Positions 1-9,139 of a stretch of DNA of 64,000 bases are shown here, one piece after another. Position 1 is the first letter of the stretch, and the number at the start of each line of letters is the position of its first letter. The translations under genes and the position numbers were made by a program. Source of the stretch: Myxococcota bacterium (GTDB lineage: Bacteria > Myxococcota_A > UBA796 > JAFGLY01). The stretch is from contig JAJRWT010000097.1 of NCBI GenBank assembly GCA_024276675.1, positions 1 to 64,000 of the forward strand, in the 5' to 3' direction. The notes beneath the pieces are model-generated. The model worked only from the letters and a program-made list of their open reading frames with translations, had not been told where the DNA came from and did not search any database.

Positions 1-603
1 GTGGACGGAAAGGAGTTGCAGGTCAAGGGCAGGGGCTACCACGATCACAACTGGTCCAACGTGGATCTCCACTGCGTGATGGATCGCTGGAACTGGGGCA
101 GGATTCACTGCCGGGAATATACCCTGCTCTACGTCGCCGCCAGGACGAGCCGCCCCTGGGGCCACCAGGAGGTCCGGCTGTTTGCCCTGGCGGAAGGAAA
201 CAAATTCCTCATCCAGCAACCGTCCAGCTTGAGCATCCATGAGTCCGATTTCGTCAACCACGAAAGAAGCGGGCAACGCTACCCGGGCCGCGTGCAACTC
301 GAAGCCGAGCAGGAAGGAATCTTGGCCCGGGTGGTTCTAAAAGCAAAGGAAAAGACCCCCCCCCTCGAAGAAGAGGATCTCCTGGACGTTCTACCTTCTC
401 CCATGCGCAAGCTGGCGCGGCTCGTCTTGAACCCCTGGTACTTCCGACTAAAAGCCACAATGACGGTCGAGGTCGAAAAACCAGGGCAGGTACAAAAGCG
501 CACCGCCCCCTTAGATTCAGCGGTCTACGAGCTGATGCTCTTCAGCCTGCCCCGACCTTCTCACTCGTCAGCCACCAGATCGTCATCTGGCCCTTGCCCT
601 TGA
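1..603 (+). CDS. CrtC/lipocalin-like protein, C-terminal part
   Basis: The reading frame is open at the window edge, so the true start lies upstream and about 200 residues are seen. The motif GYHDHNW near the start is the hallmark of the carotenoid 1,2-hydratase (CrtC)/AttH lipocalin-like family, which adds water to carotenoid ends or acts on other hydrophobic ligands in a beta-barrel. Trp- and His-rich strands follow, with R-W-N-W-G-R-I-H and L-L-Y-V-A-A as barrel-like segments. The last 60 bases overlap the 3' end of the convergent cyclase gene, so the final Ser/Arg-rich residues are probably not conserved. The substrate cannot be told, and no other carotenoid gene is in view. Confidence 0.6.
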   Translation: MDGKELQVKGRGYHDHNWSNVDLHCVMDRWNWGRIHCREYTLLYVAARTSRPWGHQEVRLFALAEGNKFLIQQPSSLSIHESDFVNHERSGQRYPGRVQLEAEQEGILARVVLKAKEKTPPLEEEDLLDVLPSPMRKLARLVLNPWYFRLKATMTVEVEKPGQVQKRTAPLDSAVYELMLFSLPRPSHSSATRSSSGPCP

Positions 604-1828
604 CCTGGCTGGTTCCCCCTGCCTCGCAGAGAAACCTGTCGCCCAGCAGCAGCCGAGTGGCGTCGGAGATGCGAATCCTGCCGGCTTCGCTGCCGGACTC
701 CATGCGACTGGCTACGTTGACCGCGTCGCCCCACAGATCGTAGGCCAGGCGAGTCGCATGAAGAATCCCCGCCACCACGGGCCCGGAGTGGATTCCAATC
801 CTGATCTGGAGGCCCGATGACAGCTCGGGCTCCTGCTGGATGACCTGTCGCATGGCCAGGGCAGCGCGGCATGTCACGATAGCGTGGTCGGCCTGCTCCT
901 CGGGGACACCGGCAGCGGCCATGTAGCGATCACCGATGATCTTGATCTTCTCCAGCCCATGCACAGTGCAGATCTGGTCGAATCTGGTGAACAGCCGGTT
1001 GAGCATCGCCACCACCTGGTCGGGCTCGCGCTGGGCCGCGAAGGAGGTGAAGCCAACGATGTCGGCGAACAGCACGCTGACGGCTTCGTGGTAGCGGGCG
1101 ATCTCCTGGTTGCGCCTCTTAAGCTCGGCCAGTATCGTTGCTGGCATCACGTTGAGCAGGAGCTGATCGGCCCTCCGGCGCTCGGCTTCCACGAGTTCCC
1201 GTGCGTCGTCGTAGGCACCGGCCAGCACCACGGTCAACGCCACCAGGGCGATAAAAACCAGCGCATGGGTCGAGACCAGGTCGAGCACGCGCTGGCCCTC
1301 ATCGAACATGGTCCGCTGCACCAGATCGGGGAAGAAGTACTCGACACAGAACAACGACACGGCCACCGAAATGTACACCACCAGCATGGTCACGCGCTGC
1401 CACCCACGCGCCACCCACACCGGGAGCAGTGCAGGCAGGAAGAACAGGTAGGGCGCGGAGCCGTAGCTGCCATCGTAGGCCAACCAGTAGGGAACGAGGA
1501 AGGTGGACATCAGCACCAACGCGGGGACCTGGTACTCCAGGAGTCGCCCCCGCACACGAAAACAATAATAGAACAAGCCCTCGAGGAACGTGTAGGAGAG
1601 CACCATGAACACCATGCCCGGATGCATGTTCGAGAGGCTGTCCGTGATGGCACCCAAGATACCTATGACCATGGCCAGGAGCAGGTAGGCGTTCAGCACT
1701 CGCACCTTCAACGGCACCCGGTCCGCGGCGCCCAGCAGCAACGCCATCAAGGCGACCAAGGCACCATCTCTCCGGGGGGGTAGCACGGGACACACCGTTT
1801 TGAAGGGCATATCTTCTGAACCAGACAT
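542..1828 (-). CDS. Membrane-anchored class III adenylate cyclase
   Basis: Likely makes cAMP from ATP at the inner membrane. The N-terminal half has about six hydrophobic helices, followed by a charged linker (EAERRRADQLL) and a C-terminal class III cyclase domain from about residue 250. Visible catalytic features are FADIVGF (first metal Asp), GLEKIKIIGDRYM (adenine-selecting Lys and second metal Asp), YDLWGDAVNVASRME (adenine-selecting Asp, transition-state Asn and Arg). The Lys/Asp pair favours ATP over GTP. Start chosen at the ATG at 1828 because GGGAG lies 6 bases upstream; an in-frame GTG at 1846 is the alternative. Convergent with the upstream gene. The membrane part may sense a signal, but no ligand domain is recognised. 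Confidence 0.88.
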   Translation of the reverse strand: MSGSEDMPFKTVCPVLPPRRDGALVALMALLLGAADRVPLKVRVLNAYLLLAMVIGILGAITDSLSNMHPGMVFMVLSYTFLEGLFYYCFRVRGRLLEYQVPALVLMSTFLVPYWLAYDGSYGSAPYLFFLPALLPVWVARGWQRVTMLVVYISVAVSLFCVEYFFPDLVQRTMFDEGQRVLDLVSTHALVFIALVALTVVLAGAYDDARELVEAERRRADQLLLNVMPATILAELKRRNQEIARYHEAVSVLFADIVGFTSFAAQREPDQVVAMLNRLFTRFDQICTVHGLEKIKIIGDRYMAAAGVPEEQADHAIVTCRAALAMRQVIQQEPELSSGLQIRIGIHSGPVVAGILHATRLAYDLWGDAVNVASRMESGSEAGRIRISDATRLLLGDRFLCEAGGTSQVKGKGQMTIWWLTSEKVGAG

Positions 1829-2330
1829 CCAGGGCTCCCAGGGCACGGAACTTCCACGAACACCGCACGCACCATCAGAAGAGGCAGGTACGCGGTCTCA
1901 TCTACGACCTCGTCAAAGATCTGGTCAAGGACTGCAAGAGGCGGCTCAGGGTGTCCAGGAGGTTCGGAGTGAAAAGAGATGGCGTGAAAACGCCAGTTAT
2001 CAAGCTGTCTCATGGGTCTTGGTCACGACGCAGACCAATTTGCTGGCTGGGCCGTGCGCCATCCACGAGCCTATCATACCGGATGCCCTTTCCAAAGGCG
2101 TCTCCATGCCCCTACCTGGTCGCCTGGTGCATGTACTTAGGTGCAGAAATGGCGCTGCGGATGTAAACAAACATACAGGAACCAGTTTTCCTGTTTATTG
2201 AGTCCCCCCCCTTGGCACCGCCTTGAATACAGTAGGCGGAGCGCCGGGAAACAGCAGCCCCGCACGCATGCAATCCCCCCCTGGGGGGCACTCTCGTCCC
2301 ATCGAGGAGAGCCGTTTGGACGCCAGGCCG
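1829..2330. other. Gene-poor intergenic stretch upstream of the respiratory operon
   Basis: About 500 bases between the divergently read cyclase and the first respiratory gene. Open frames here have no recognisable motif and low coding character. The one structured signal is the dyad at 2175-2194. In-frame TTG (2223) and ATG (2268) codons could extend the next gene into this stretch, but the added residues are Pro/Ser/Gly-rich and family-like sequence only starts at 2331. Confidence 0.5.
2175..2194. promoter_or_regulatory. Dyad ACAGGAA-N6-TTCCTGT, candidate operator
   Basis: A perfect 7-base inverted repeat with a 6-base spacer, in an AT-rich pocket of an otherwise GC-rich region, about 150 bases before the first gene of the respiratory operon. 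It lacks a T-run and so does not look like a terminator. The geometry fits a dimeric transcription factor, but the half-sites match neither the FNR (TTGAT) nor the CRP (TGTGA) consensus. Regulation of the operon by this site is inference from position. Confidence 0.4.
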
Positions 2331-4238
2331 ATGTTCGTGCAGAGAAAGAAGGTACCGGTGCGGGTTCCCGACCGGGCGTACTGGAGGGAGCAGATCCGCT
2401 GCCAGCAGGCCTGCCCCGTCCACACCGACGCCAGGGGCTACATCCGGGCCATCGCCGCTGGAGACTACGAGCGCGCCTACCTCATCGCCAGGGGGCCCAA
2501 CCCCTTTGCCTCGGTGTGCGGGCGCGTCTGCGGTGCTCCATGCGAGGCCTCCTGTCGCCGGGGAGAGCTGGACCAGCCCGTCTCCATCAGGGCGCTCAAG
2601 CGTTTCGTGTGCGAGCGCTTCGCGACGGACTCCTCGAAGGTCCGGCGTGATCTCCCCGTCTACCTTCGGGAGGCCTCTCGCAGAATGGCGCCTCGCTCCT
2701 GCCAGGGAGCGGAGGAACTGCTTCCCCTTCTGCAGGCCCTCACGAAGGGCGACATCGAGCCTGTATCCGGGCTGTCGGTGGCCATCGTTGGTAGTGGACC
2801 CGCCGGTCTCGCCGCCGCCCATGATCTGGCATTGATGGGCTTCCAGGTCACGGTCTTCGAGATGGAGAAGACCCTGGGAGGCATGTTGGCACTGGGAGTC
2901 CCCGAGTACCGTCTGCCCAGGGACTTGATCCAGGCGGAGATCGACGTGGTGCGGGCCATGGGCATCCGCGAGGTCACGGGTACCATGGTGGGGCGCGACC
3001 TGAGCCTTGCGGAGCTGCGGGAGTCCCACGACGCCGTGATCATCGCGGTGGGAGCCAAGCGCTCCCGGTGGCTGGACATACCTGGCGCCAGGGCCAGGGG
3101 CGTGTACGGCGGCGTCGAGTATCTCCACGCCGTGGCCACCGGCCAACCGCTCCAGATGGGAGAAAAGGTGGTCGTGATCGGCGGCGGTAACGTAGCCTTC
3201 GACGTGGGGCGTACGGTGCTCCGGCAGATATCCTTCGACGCCGCCCGTACTGCGGCCAGGGATCACGCCGTGAAAGCGGTCCACCTGTGCTCGCTCGAGT
3301 CCCGCCAGGAAATGCCCGCCGACGACGTGGAGATCATCGAGGGCGACGAAGAGGGCATTCTCCGCCACAACAGTGTCGGTCCCGTCGAGATCCTCACCGA
3401 CCGCGACGGAGCTGTCAGTGGGATCGTCCTCAGGAAATGCCTGCGGGTGTTCGACGAGGAAGGCCGCTTCAACCCCGTCTTCGACGACCAGGTGCGGACT
3501 CGCATCCCCTGTGACAACGTGCTCCTGGCCGTGGGACAGGGTTTTGACCTGAGCTTCGTGGACCCCGTGCGAGACGGCCTGGAGATGACCGAGCGAGGCC
3601 TGATTTCCTGTGACGCCGTTACGGGCAGGACCAGCGCCCCGGACCTGTTCATCAGCGGCGACCTTGCCTACGGTCCCAAGCTGCTCATTCACGCCGTGGC
3701 GTCGGGCAAGGCCACGGCTCGGGCTGTGTACGAGTCACTCACGGGGCGTTCACTCCAGTTCGACGACGTAGACATGCACCTGTCGCTGGCGGGCTATCAA
3801 AGAGAACCCGACTTCGAGAAGGTGCCCAGAGTCCGGATCCCCACCGCCGGCGTCCAGGAGCGACTGCGGGCTCAGGATGAGCAGGTTGAGCGGCCCTTTT
3901 CCAGCGAAGACGCCAGGCGCGAAGCCGGCAGGTGCCTGGACTGCGGCGTGAACACCATTTTCGACGGCTCCAGGTGCATCCTCTGCGGCGGCTGCGTGGA
4001 GGTCTGCCCCGAACTCTGCCTGCGAATCGTCTCGGCGGATCGCCTGGCCGCTGCGGAGGCCGCAGCCCCGCTCCCGGATCGTCTCCTGGACCCTCACGAG
4101 ACGGGCCAGCTCTCGGCCATCGTCAAAGACGAGACAAGCTGCATCCGTTGCGCCCTCTGCGCCGAACGTTGTCCCACCGGCGCCATCACCATGGATCGCT
4201 ACCAGTTCAAGGAGGTTCCAAGATGCCCAGCCGTGTAG
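2331..4238 (+). CDS. GltD-like FAD/NAD(P) oxidoreductase with extra ferredoxin domain
   Basis: Cytoplasmic flavoprotein of the glutamate-synthase-small-subunit/NfnB/PreT superfamily. In order: an N-terminal two-cluster Fe-S domain (CQQACPVHT, then CGRVCGAPCEASC), an FAD Rossmann fold (VGSGPAGLAAA), an NAD(P) fold (VIGGGNVAFDVGR), and a C-terminal ferredoxin domain with CLDCG, CILCGGCVEVCP and CIRCALCAERCP. The family moves electrons between NAD(P)H and Fe-S partners. As first gene of a Rieske/cytochrome b operon it probably couples NAD(P)(H) to the quinone-linked complex. Start at 2331 (MFVQRKK) is preferred because family-like sequence begins there; ATG 2268 and TTG 2223 are in-frame alternatives. 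The 3' end overlaps the Rieske start by 16 bases. No glutamate synthase large subunit is nearby. Confidence 0.85.
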   Translation: MFVQRKKVPVRVPDRAYWREQIRCQQACPVHTDARGYIRAIAAGDYERAYLIARGPNPFASVCGRVCGAPCEASCRRGELDQPVSIRALKRFVCERFATDSSKVRRDLPVYLREASRRMAPRSCQGAEELLPLLQALTKGDIEPVSGLSVAIVGSGPAGLAAAHDLALMGFQVTVFEMEKTLGGMLALGVPEYRLPRDLIQAEIDVVRAMGIREVTGTMVGRDLSLAELRESHDAVIIAVGAKRSRWLDIPGARARGVYGGVEYLHAVATGQPLQMGEKVVVIGGGNVAFDVGRTVLRQISFDAARTAARDHAVKAVHLCSLESRQEMPADDVEIIEGDEEGILRHNSVGPVEILTDRDGAVSGIVLRKCLRVFDEEGRFNPVFDDQVRTRIPCDNVLLAVGQGFDLSFVDPVRDGLEMTERGLISCDAVTGRTSAPDLFISGDLAYGPKLLIHAVASGKATARAVYESLTGRSLQFDDVDMHLSLAGYQREPDFEKVPRVRIPTAGVQERLRAQDEQVERPFSSEDARREAGRCLDCGVNTIFDGSRCILCGGCVEVCPELCLRIVSADRLAAAEAAAPLPDRLLDPHETGQLSAIVKDETSCIRCALCAERCPTGAITMDRYQFKEVPRCPAV

Positions 4239-4702
4239 AGCCGGGCCGGGTCACCAGGCGTGACCTCCTGGGGGCCGCAGGTCTGTGGACCGCGGGCCTG
4301 GCAATCCTCGGATCCCTGGTGGGGCTCATGAGGCTACCCATCCAGAGGGTGCTCCCCGAGGCCTCCGACAGGTTCAAGCTGGGCAGTCCCGAGGAGTTTC
4401 CACCAGGATCCAGCAAGGTACTGCAGGACCAGCAGGTGCTGGTCATGTCCACCCAGGAGGGGATCGCGGTCCTGTCCATGGTTTGCACCCACCTGGGTTG
4501 TGTTGTGTCATACTCCGGCGACGGCTTCACCTGTCCCTGCCACGGCTCCCGCTTCGGTCCCCTTGGCGATGTCTCGGCGGGGCCGGCCCCCAGAGCATTG
4601 AAATGGCTGGAGATCTCCCTGGCTCCCAACGGCAAGCTCGTGGCGGACAAGGGCCGCGAGGTGGAGCCGGGCTCGTTCTTCCAGGCGCGGGGGAAGGCAT
4701 GA
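4223..4702 (+). CDS. Tat-exported Rieske 2Fe-2S protein
   Basis: Rieske subunit of a cytochrome bc-type complex, 159 residues. The N-terminus has a twin-arginine motif (TRRDLLGAAG) and one hydrophobic helix, so the cluster domain is placed on the periplasmic side. Cluster ligands are in CTHLGC and CPCHGS, two Cys and two His as expected. It would take one electron from quinol at the Qo site and pass it to a c-type haem, here most likely the decahaem protein two genes on. GGAGG lies 7 bases before the ATG. It overlaps the previous gene by 16 bases and the next by an ATGA. Confidence 0.93.
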   Translation: MPSRVEPGRVTRRDLLGAAGLWTAGLAILGSLVGLMRLPIQRVLPEASDRFKLGSPEEFPPGSSKVLQDQQVLVMSTQEGIAVLSMVCTHLGCVVSYSGDGFTCPCHGSRFGPLGDVSAGPAPRALKWLEISLAPNGKLVADKGREVEPGSFFQARGKA

Positions 4703-6252
4703 GCGAGCAGAATATGCAGGCGATGTGGCGGAACACGCTCGCCCTGCCCGGAAACCTCTTCAGGTCCATCGTCCGGCACGGGCGGCCCGACAGCGCCAGA
4801 GCCAGGTCCCAGGCGGTCTTCTCCAACCTGTTCCTGCACATCCACTCCACTCGCATCCACCACAGGACCCTCCGCTTCAGCACCACCGCGGATCTTGGGG
4901 CAATCTCCGCGTCGCTGTTCCTGATCCTGACTGGCACCGGCATCTTCCTGATGGTCTACTACAAGCCTTCGGTGGACGGCGCCTACGACAGCATCAAGGA
5001 CATCCACTACGTGATCCCCACCGGCAGGCTGACCCGGAACATCCACCGCTGGGCTGCCCACCTCATGGTGCTATCGGTCATCCTGCACATGTGCCGGGTC
5101 TTCTTCACCGCCAGTTACAAAAAACCCCGCGAGTTCAACTGGTTGGTGGGGATGGGGCTCCTGGTGGTGACCCTTGCCCTGTCCTTCACCGGGTACCTGC
5201 TGCCCTGGGACCAGCTCGCATACTGGGCCATCACCATCGGCGCCAACATCGCCGCATCGCCCCGGGAGTTGACCGACGCTCTGGGGATGACGGCCTGGTT
5301 CGACCCGGGCGGCTTCACCAGGGAGATGCTGCTGGGGGCCTCCGAAGTGGGACCAGAGGCCCTGATACGCTTCAATCTCCTGCACTGCGTCATCCTCCCC
5401 ATAGCCGCCGTGGTCCTGCTGGGTGTCCACTTCTGGCGGATCCGCAAGGACGGCGGGCTGGGCCGGCCCCACCAGGAGGTCACGCCGGCCGGCAAGGGCG
5501 CCGCCGTCTCGCAACAGGCGGGCCCAGCGCCGGTCTCAACGGATTCAGCAAACAAAACCTGGGGCCTCATGGCGCTGGTACCCGGTCGCTCACCGGCTGC
5601 CGACATCGAGCCCAGCGAGACCGTCCCCGCCTGGCCCTACCTGTTGAGGGCGGAACTCCTGGTGTTCATGGGCACCATGTTGCTCTGCTTGGTGCTTGGC
5701 ATCTTTTTCGATGCCCCGCTGAAGGTCCTGGCCGATCCAGTACACCCCGAAAACCCGGCCAAGGCCCCCTGGTACTTCCTGGGCCTGCAAGAGTTGGTGT
5801 CCTACTCGGCCTTCGTGGGTGGCTTGTTCATCCCGGCGGTCACCGTCGTGGGGCTGGGCCTGGTGCCCTACCTGGACCGCGAGAAGGAACCCGCGGGAAT
5901 CTACCTGGATGGCGCCCACAACAAGCGCATCGCCTTGCACAGCGCGCTCTTCGGCACACTCTGCGCCGTGCTGGCGGTGGCCATCCCCGTGAACTTCGGG
6001 TGGCTTCGGGACTGGTTCCCGGGCGTCCCGCAGCTCTTCATCATCCTGTTCAACCCGGGGACGCTCCTCACCGCCGCGTACGTGGCCTGGTCCCTGCGCG
6101 TGGCGGGCAGGACCGGCTCCACCAGGTCCTCGGCCATAGCCCTCTTCACCTGCTTTCTCATGGGCTTCATCATCCTCACCTATGTGGGCACCGAACTCCG
6201 GGGCCCCAACTGGGACTTCTACTGGTCCCGTTCCGACTGGCCGGTTCACTGA
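4699..6252 (+). CDS. Cytochrome b of a Rieske/cytochrome bc-type complex
   Basis: Integral membrane quinol-oxidising subunit, 517 residues, with cytochrome b (haem) and subunit IV-like parts in one chain. Haem-ligand His pairs are visible in RNIHRWAAHLMVLSVILH and in NLLHC followed by LGVHFWR. The Qo-site motif reads KAPWYF rather than PEWY, so the Glu is not in the canonical place; PxWYF variants are known in menaquinol-oxidising forms. A long soluble insert of about 55 residues (VTPAGKGAA to AWPYLLRAE) separates the two halves. The start overlaps the Rieske stop (ATGA). With neighbours it forms the quinone-linked core of the operon. Confidence 0.92.
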   Translation: MSEQNMQAMWRNTLALPGNLFRSIVRHGRPDSARARSQAVFSNLFLHIHSTRIHHRTLRFSTTADLGAISASLFLILTGTGIFLMVYYKPSVDGAYDSIKDIHYVIPTGRLTRNIHRWAAHLMVLSVILHMCRVFFTASYKKPREFNWLVGMGLLVVTLALSFTGYLLPWDQLAYWAITIGANIAASPRELTDALGMTAWFDPGGFTREMLLGASEVGPEALIRFNLLHCVILPIAAVVLLGVHFWRIRKDGGLGRPHQEVTPAGKGAAVSQQAGPAPVSTDSANKTWGLMALVPGRSPAADIEPSETVPAWPYLLRAELLVFMGTMLLCLVLGIFFDAPLKVLADPVHPENPAKAPWYFLGLQELVSYSAFVGGLFIPAVTVVGLGLVPYLDREKEPAGIYLDGAHNKRIALHSALFGTLCAVLAVAIPVNFGWLRDWFPGVPQLFIILFNPGTLLTAAYVAWSLRVAGRTGSTRSSAIALFTCFLMGFIILTYVGTELRGPNWDFYWSRSDWPVH

Positions 6253-6264
6253 AGGAGCAGGACC

Positions 6265-9099
6265 ATGACCTTGCCAGAGAACCGCCGTGGCTCCAACGAG
6301 AACCTGGAAGAGGCCCTCGCTGCCCTGGTCGCCCGGGATCAGCTCCACAAGCTGGCGCTCCTGGTGCTGAGCACCCTCGCCATCGTGGCCCTGGCCTGGG
6401 CCGCGCTTGCCGAGAACCTCCTGCCCGGTTGGCGCTCGTATCAGCAGCAGTACGGGGAAATCCTCCAGGACAAGGCCACCGACGACCTCGGCAGGCAGCT
6501 CGCCGACGACTTCCACGTGGAGGTGCGCCAGGTGGTGCTGCCCGAGTTGGCAACCATCGATCGCTGCGTGAGCTGTCACGTGGGTCTCGAGGACCCGCGC
6601 ATGGCGGAGGCCCCACAGCCCTTCACGAGCCACCCCGGGGACTTCCTCGAACAGCACGAGGTGGACGAGTTCGGCTGTGTCGTGTGTCACGACGGTCAGG
6701 GGCGGGCCCTGCTCCAGGACGACGCCCACGGCCAGGGGGAGCACTGGCACCATCCCGTCGAAGCGAAAGAGACTGTGTACACCAACTGCTCCCGCTGTCA
6801 CCAGGAGGCTGATCTCTTCGCCTCCGACTCCGACCTGTACGTGGTCTCCACCGAACCGCGCCCCATCTTCCAGGACGAGCTGGACGGTGCCGTACCGGGC
6901 TTCGAAGCTGCCGAGGCAAGAAAGCTCCTGCGCGGCAAGGACCTGGTGAAGAGCCTGGGATGCCTGGGGTGCCACAGGTACCACGGTCGGGGCGGGCTGC
7001 TGGGGCCGGATCTCTCCTACACCGGCGACAAGCTCTCGCTGGACTTCGACTTCTCACACGTGCAGGGGGAGCACACGGTGGCTCATTGGCTGCAGGAACA
7101 CTTCCTGGACCCGCAGGCCGTTTCCCCGGGTACGCTCATGCCCGACATGGACCTGAGCGAGTCCCAGGCCCGGGCACTGACCCTCTACCTGCTCGCCCAG
7201 CACGAGAAGACCATGCCCGCCGCCCTCCGGCCCGCTCCGCCGGCCATCTCGGGAGTCGTGGTGGGCGGCGAGCGCATCTACTCCCTCTTCTGCGCTGCCT
7301 GTCACGGGAGCGACGGCCAGGGAAGCACGATGCGCCAGGCCCGGGGGGAAGCGCCGGAAGACACCCCCGTGGAGTTGATGGTCCCGTCGCTGAGCAGCTC
7401 CGACACCCTCTCCGTGGCCAGCGACACCTACCTCGCCCGCGTCATCCAGCAGGGACGACCCGGCACGGCGATGGTGGGCTGGGCGGCGATGGAGGGGGAA
7501 GGGCTCCGGCAGGACGAGATCGCCCGGCTGGTGGACTACCTGCGTGGCTGGCAGCCTTCGGGCGCGGACCCGTTCCTGGTGGACTCGGGCCGCGGGGATC
7601 CGGAACTGGGGGGGCGGGTCTTCGCCGAGCACTGTGCTGCCTGCCACGGCGACGAAGGGCGCGGCGGGCTCGCGGTTTCCCTCCGGGCCACGAGCTTTCT
7701 ATCCATCTCCACCGACAGGTTCCTGGCCCAGACCATAGTGGAAGGTCGCCCCGACACGGCCATGCCAGCCTGGCGCGATCTCGACCGCGGGCTCGTGCAG
7801 GACGTAATCGCCGCCATTCGCACCTGGCAACCCACCGGCGGCGGGGAAGCGCTGGTCCTGCGTCTGGCTTCCGGGCCCGACGGGCCCCGGGCATCCGCCG
7901 ACTTCGGGCGTACCATCTACAAGGGTGACTGCGCCGTGTGCCACGGTTCCCGGGGCGAAGGCGACCTGGGACCCTCCCTCGTAACACCGGAGTTCCTGGC
8001 AGTCGTGGACGACAGATATCTCCTGGACGCCATAGTCAAGGGCAGACCCGACACGGCCATGCCCGCCTGGCGCCACCTGGGCGCCCCCCAGCAGGCCTCG
8101 TTGATCAAGTATCTACGCGCTGAACAGCCCGCTCCGTCCCGTACTCTCCCAGGACCCGGCGGCGAGGGAGACATCGCCCGGGGCAGCCAACTCTACGCCG
8201 GCACCTGCTCCGGCTGTCATGGAGAACGGGCCGAGGGGGGCGTCGGGCCACAGCTCGGCAACCCGGTCTTCCTGGCCAGCGCCACCGACGCACTGATCCG
8301 CAACTGGGTCCTCCACGGGCGAGGGGGTCCGCCCATGCTGGGCTTCGACAAGAGCGCGGGCGGGATGGTGGAGCTTTCCACCCGGCAGGTGGACGACATC
8401 GTGGCCTATGTCCGCTCCCTCCAGGACCGGCCCATGGAAGTCCTGTGCAAGAACCCCTCCGGCTCGGCTACCCTTGGGACCACCTGGTACGAGGGGGCCT
8501 GCTCATCCTGCCACGGCGCAGACGGCAGGGGAGACACCGGCCCGGCCCTTGCCAACCACGGCTTCCTGGAGGTGGTCTCCGACGGCTTCATCCAGGCCAC
8601 CATGTCCCTGGGGCGGGACGGTACGGAGATGAGGCCGGTCAAGAAGGGCGCCCAGTCCATCGTCGCGCTGACCACCGACCAGATGGACGACATCGTCGCG
8701 CTCCTGAGGAGCTGGGAGCGTTCGCCCCCGTCGCTGGCCCAGAGGTACGTCATCCCCTGGGACCTGTCCCTGGGCGAGGAGCTGTGGATCGGCAACTGCT
8801 CCGGCTGCCACGGTCTGCGAGGCAAAGCCGAAACTCATCCCGCCGGTCAGGAGGCGGCCTGGGCGCCCAACCTCAACAACCAGGGTTTCCTGGATGCGGC
8901 CACGGACGGCTTTCTGCAAGCGACCATCATCAAGGGCCGGAGCGGCACCGCGATGCGCTCCTTCAGCCAGAACTCACAGAGCCTCTCCAACCTGGACAGC
9001 CAGCAGATCGACGCCATCGTCGCCCACATCCGCTCCTGGTCCAACCAAGACGACGTACCCAGCACGGGGCTGGCCTACACAGCAGAGCCAGGCACCTGA
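6265..9099 (+). CDS. Membrane-anchored decahaem cytochrome c
   Basis: A 944-residue c-type cytochrome with ten CxxCH motifs. One N-terminal hydrophobic helix (residues ~30-50) anchors it, leaving the rest periplasmic. The first three motifs (CVSCH, CVVCH, CSRCH) form a multihaem head, the fourth (CLGCH) sits in a separate domain, and six tandem mono-haem class I modules follow (CAACH, CAACH, CAVCH, CSGCH, CSSCH, CSGCH). Each module has a candidate distal Met, for example in TAMPAW, TAMVGW, PPMLGF and TAMRSF. It is the natural electron acceptor of the Rieske protein and may act as a long wire to the molybdoenzyme. A good ribosome site (AGGAGCAGG) precedes the ATG, 12 bases after the cytochrome b gene. 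Confidence 0.93.
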   Translation: MTLPENRRGSNENLEEALAALVARDQLHKLALLVLSTLAIVALAWAALAENLLPGWRSYQQQYGEILQDKATDDLGRQLADDFHVEVRQVVLPELATIDRCVSCHVGLEDPRMAEAPQPFTSHPGDFLEQHEVDEFGCVVCHDGQGRALLQDDAHGQGEHWHHPVEAKETVYTNCSRCHQEADLFASDSDLYVVSTEPRPIFQDELDGAVPGFEAAEARKLLRGKDLVKSLGCLGCHRYHGRGGLLGPDLSYTGDKLSLDFDFSHVQGEHTVAHWLQEHFLDPQAVSPGTLMPDMDLSESQARALTLYLLAQHEKTMPAALRPAPPAISGVVVGGERIYSLFCAACHGSDGQGSTMRQARGEAPEDTPVELMVPSLSSSDTLSVASDTYLARVIQQGRPGTAMVGWAAMEGEGLRQDEIARLVDYLRGWQPSGADPFLVDSGRGDPELGGRVFAEHCAACHGDEGRGGLAVSLRATSFLSISTDRFLAQTIVEGRPDTAMPAWRDLDRGLVQDVIAAIRTWQPTGGGEALVLRLASGPDGPRASADFGRTIYKGDCAVCHGSRGEGDLGPSLVTPEFLAVVDDRYLLDAIVKGRPDTAMPAWRHLGAPQQASLIKYLRAEQPAPSRTLPGPGGEGDIARGSQLYAGTCSGCHGERAEGGVGPQLGNPVFLASATDALIRNWVLHGRGGPPMLGFDKSAGGMVELSTRQVDDIVAYVRSLQDRPMEVLCKNPSGSATLGTTWYEGACSSCHGADGRGDTGPALANHGFLEVVSDGFIQATMSLGRDGTEMRPVKKGAQSIVALTTDQMDDIVALLRSWERSPPSLAQRYVIPWDLSLGEELWIGNCSGCHGLRGKAETHPAGQEAAWAPNLNNQGFLDAATDGFLQATIIKGRSGTAMRSFSQNSQSLSNLDSQQIDAIVAHIRSWSNQDDVPSTGLAYTAEPGT

Positions 9100-9139
9100 C
9101 GAACCCCGACCAGAACCCGAAAGAGGGAGTCCGAATCCA

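Noticed and set aside
2112..3692. Long antisense open frame (526 codons) under the GltD-like gene
   Set aside because: It is the shadow of a high-GC gene: no family motif, His/Gly/Asp-rich composition, and the sense frame has clear domains.
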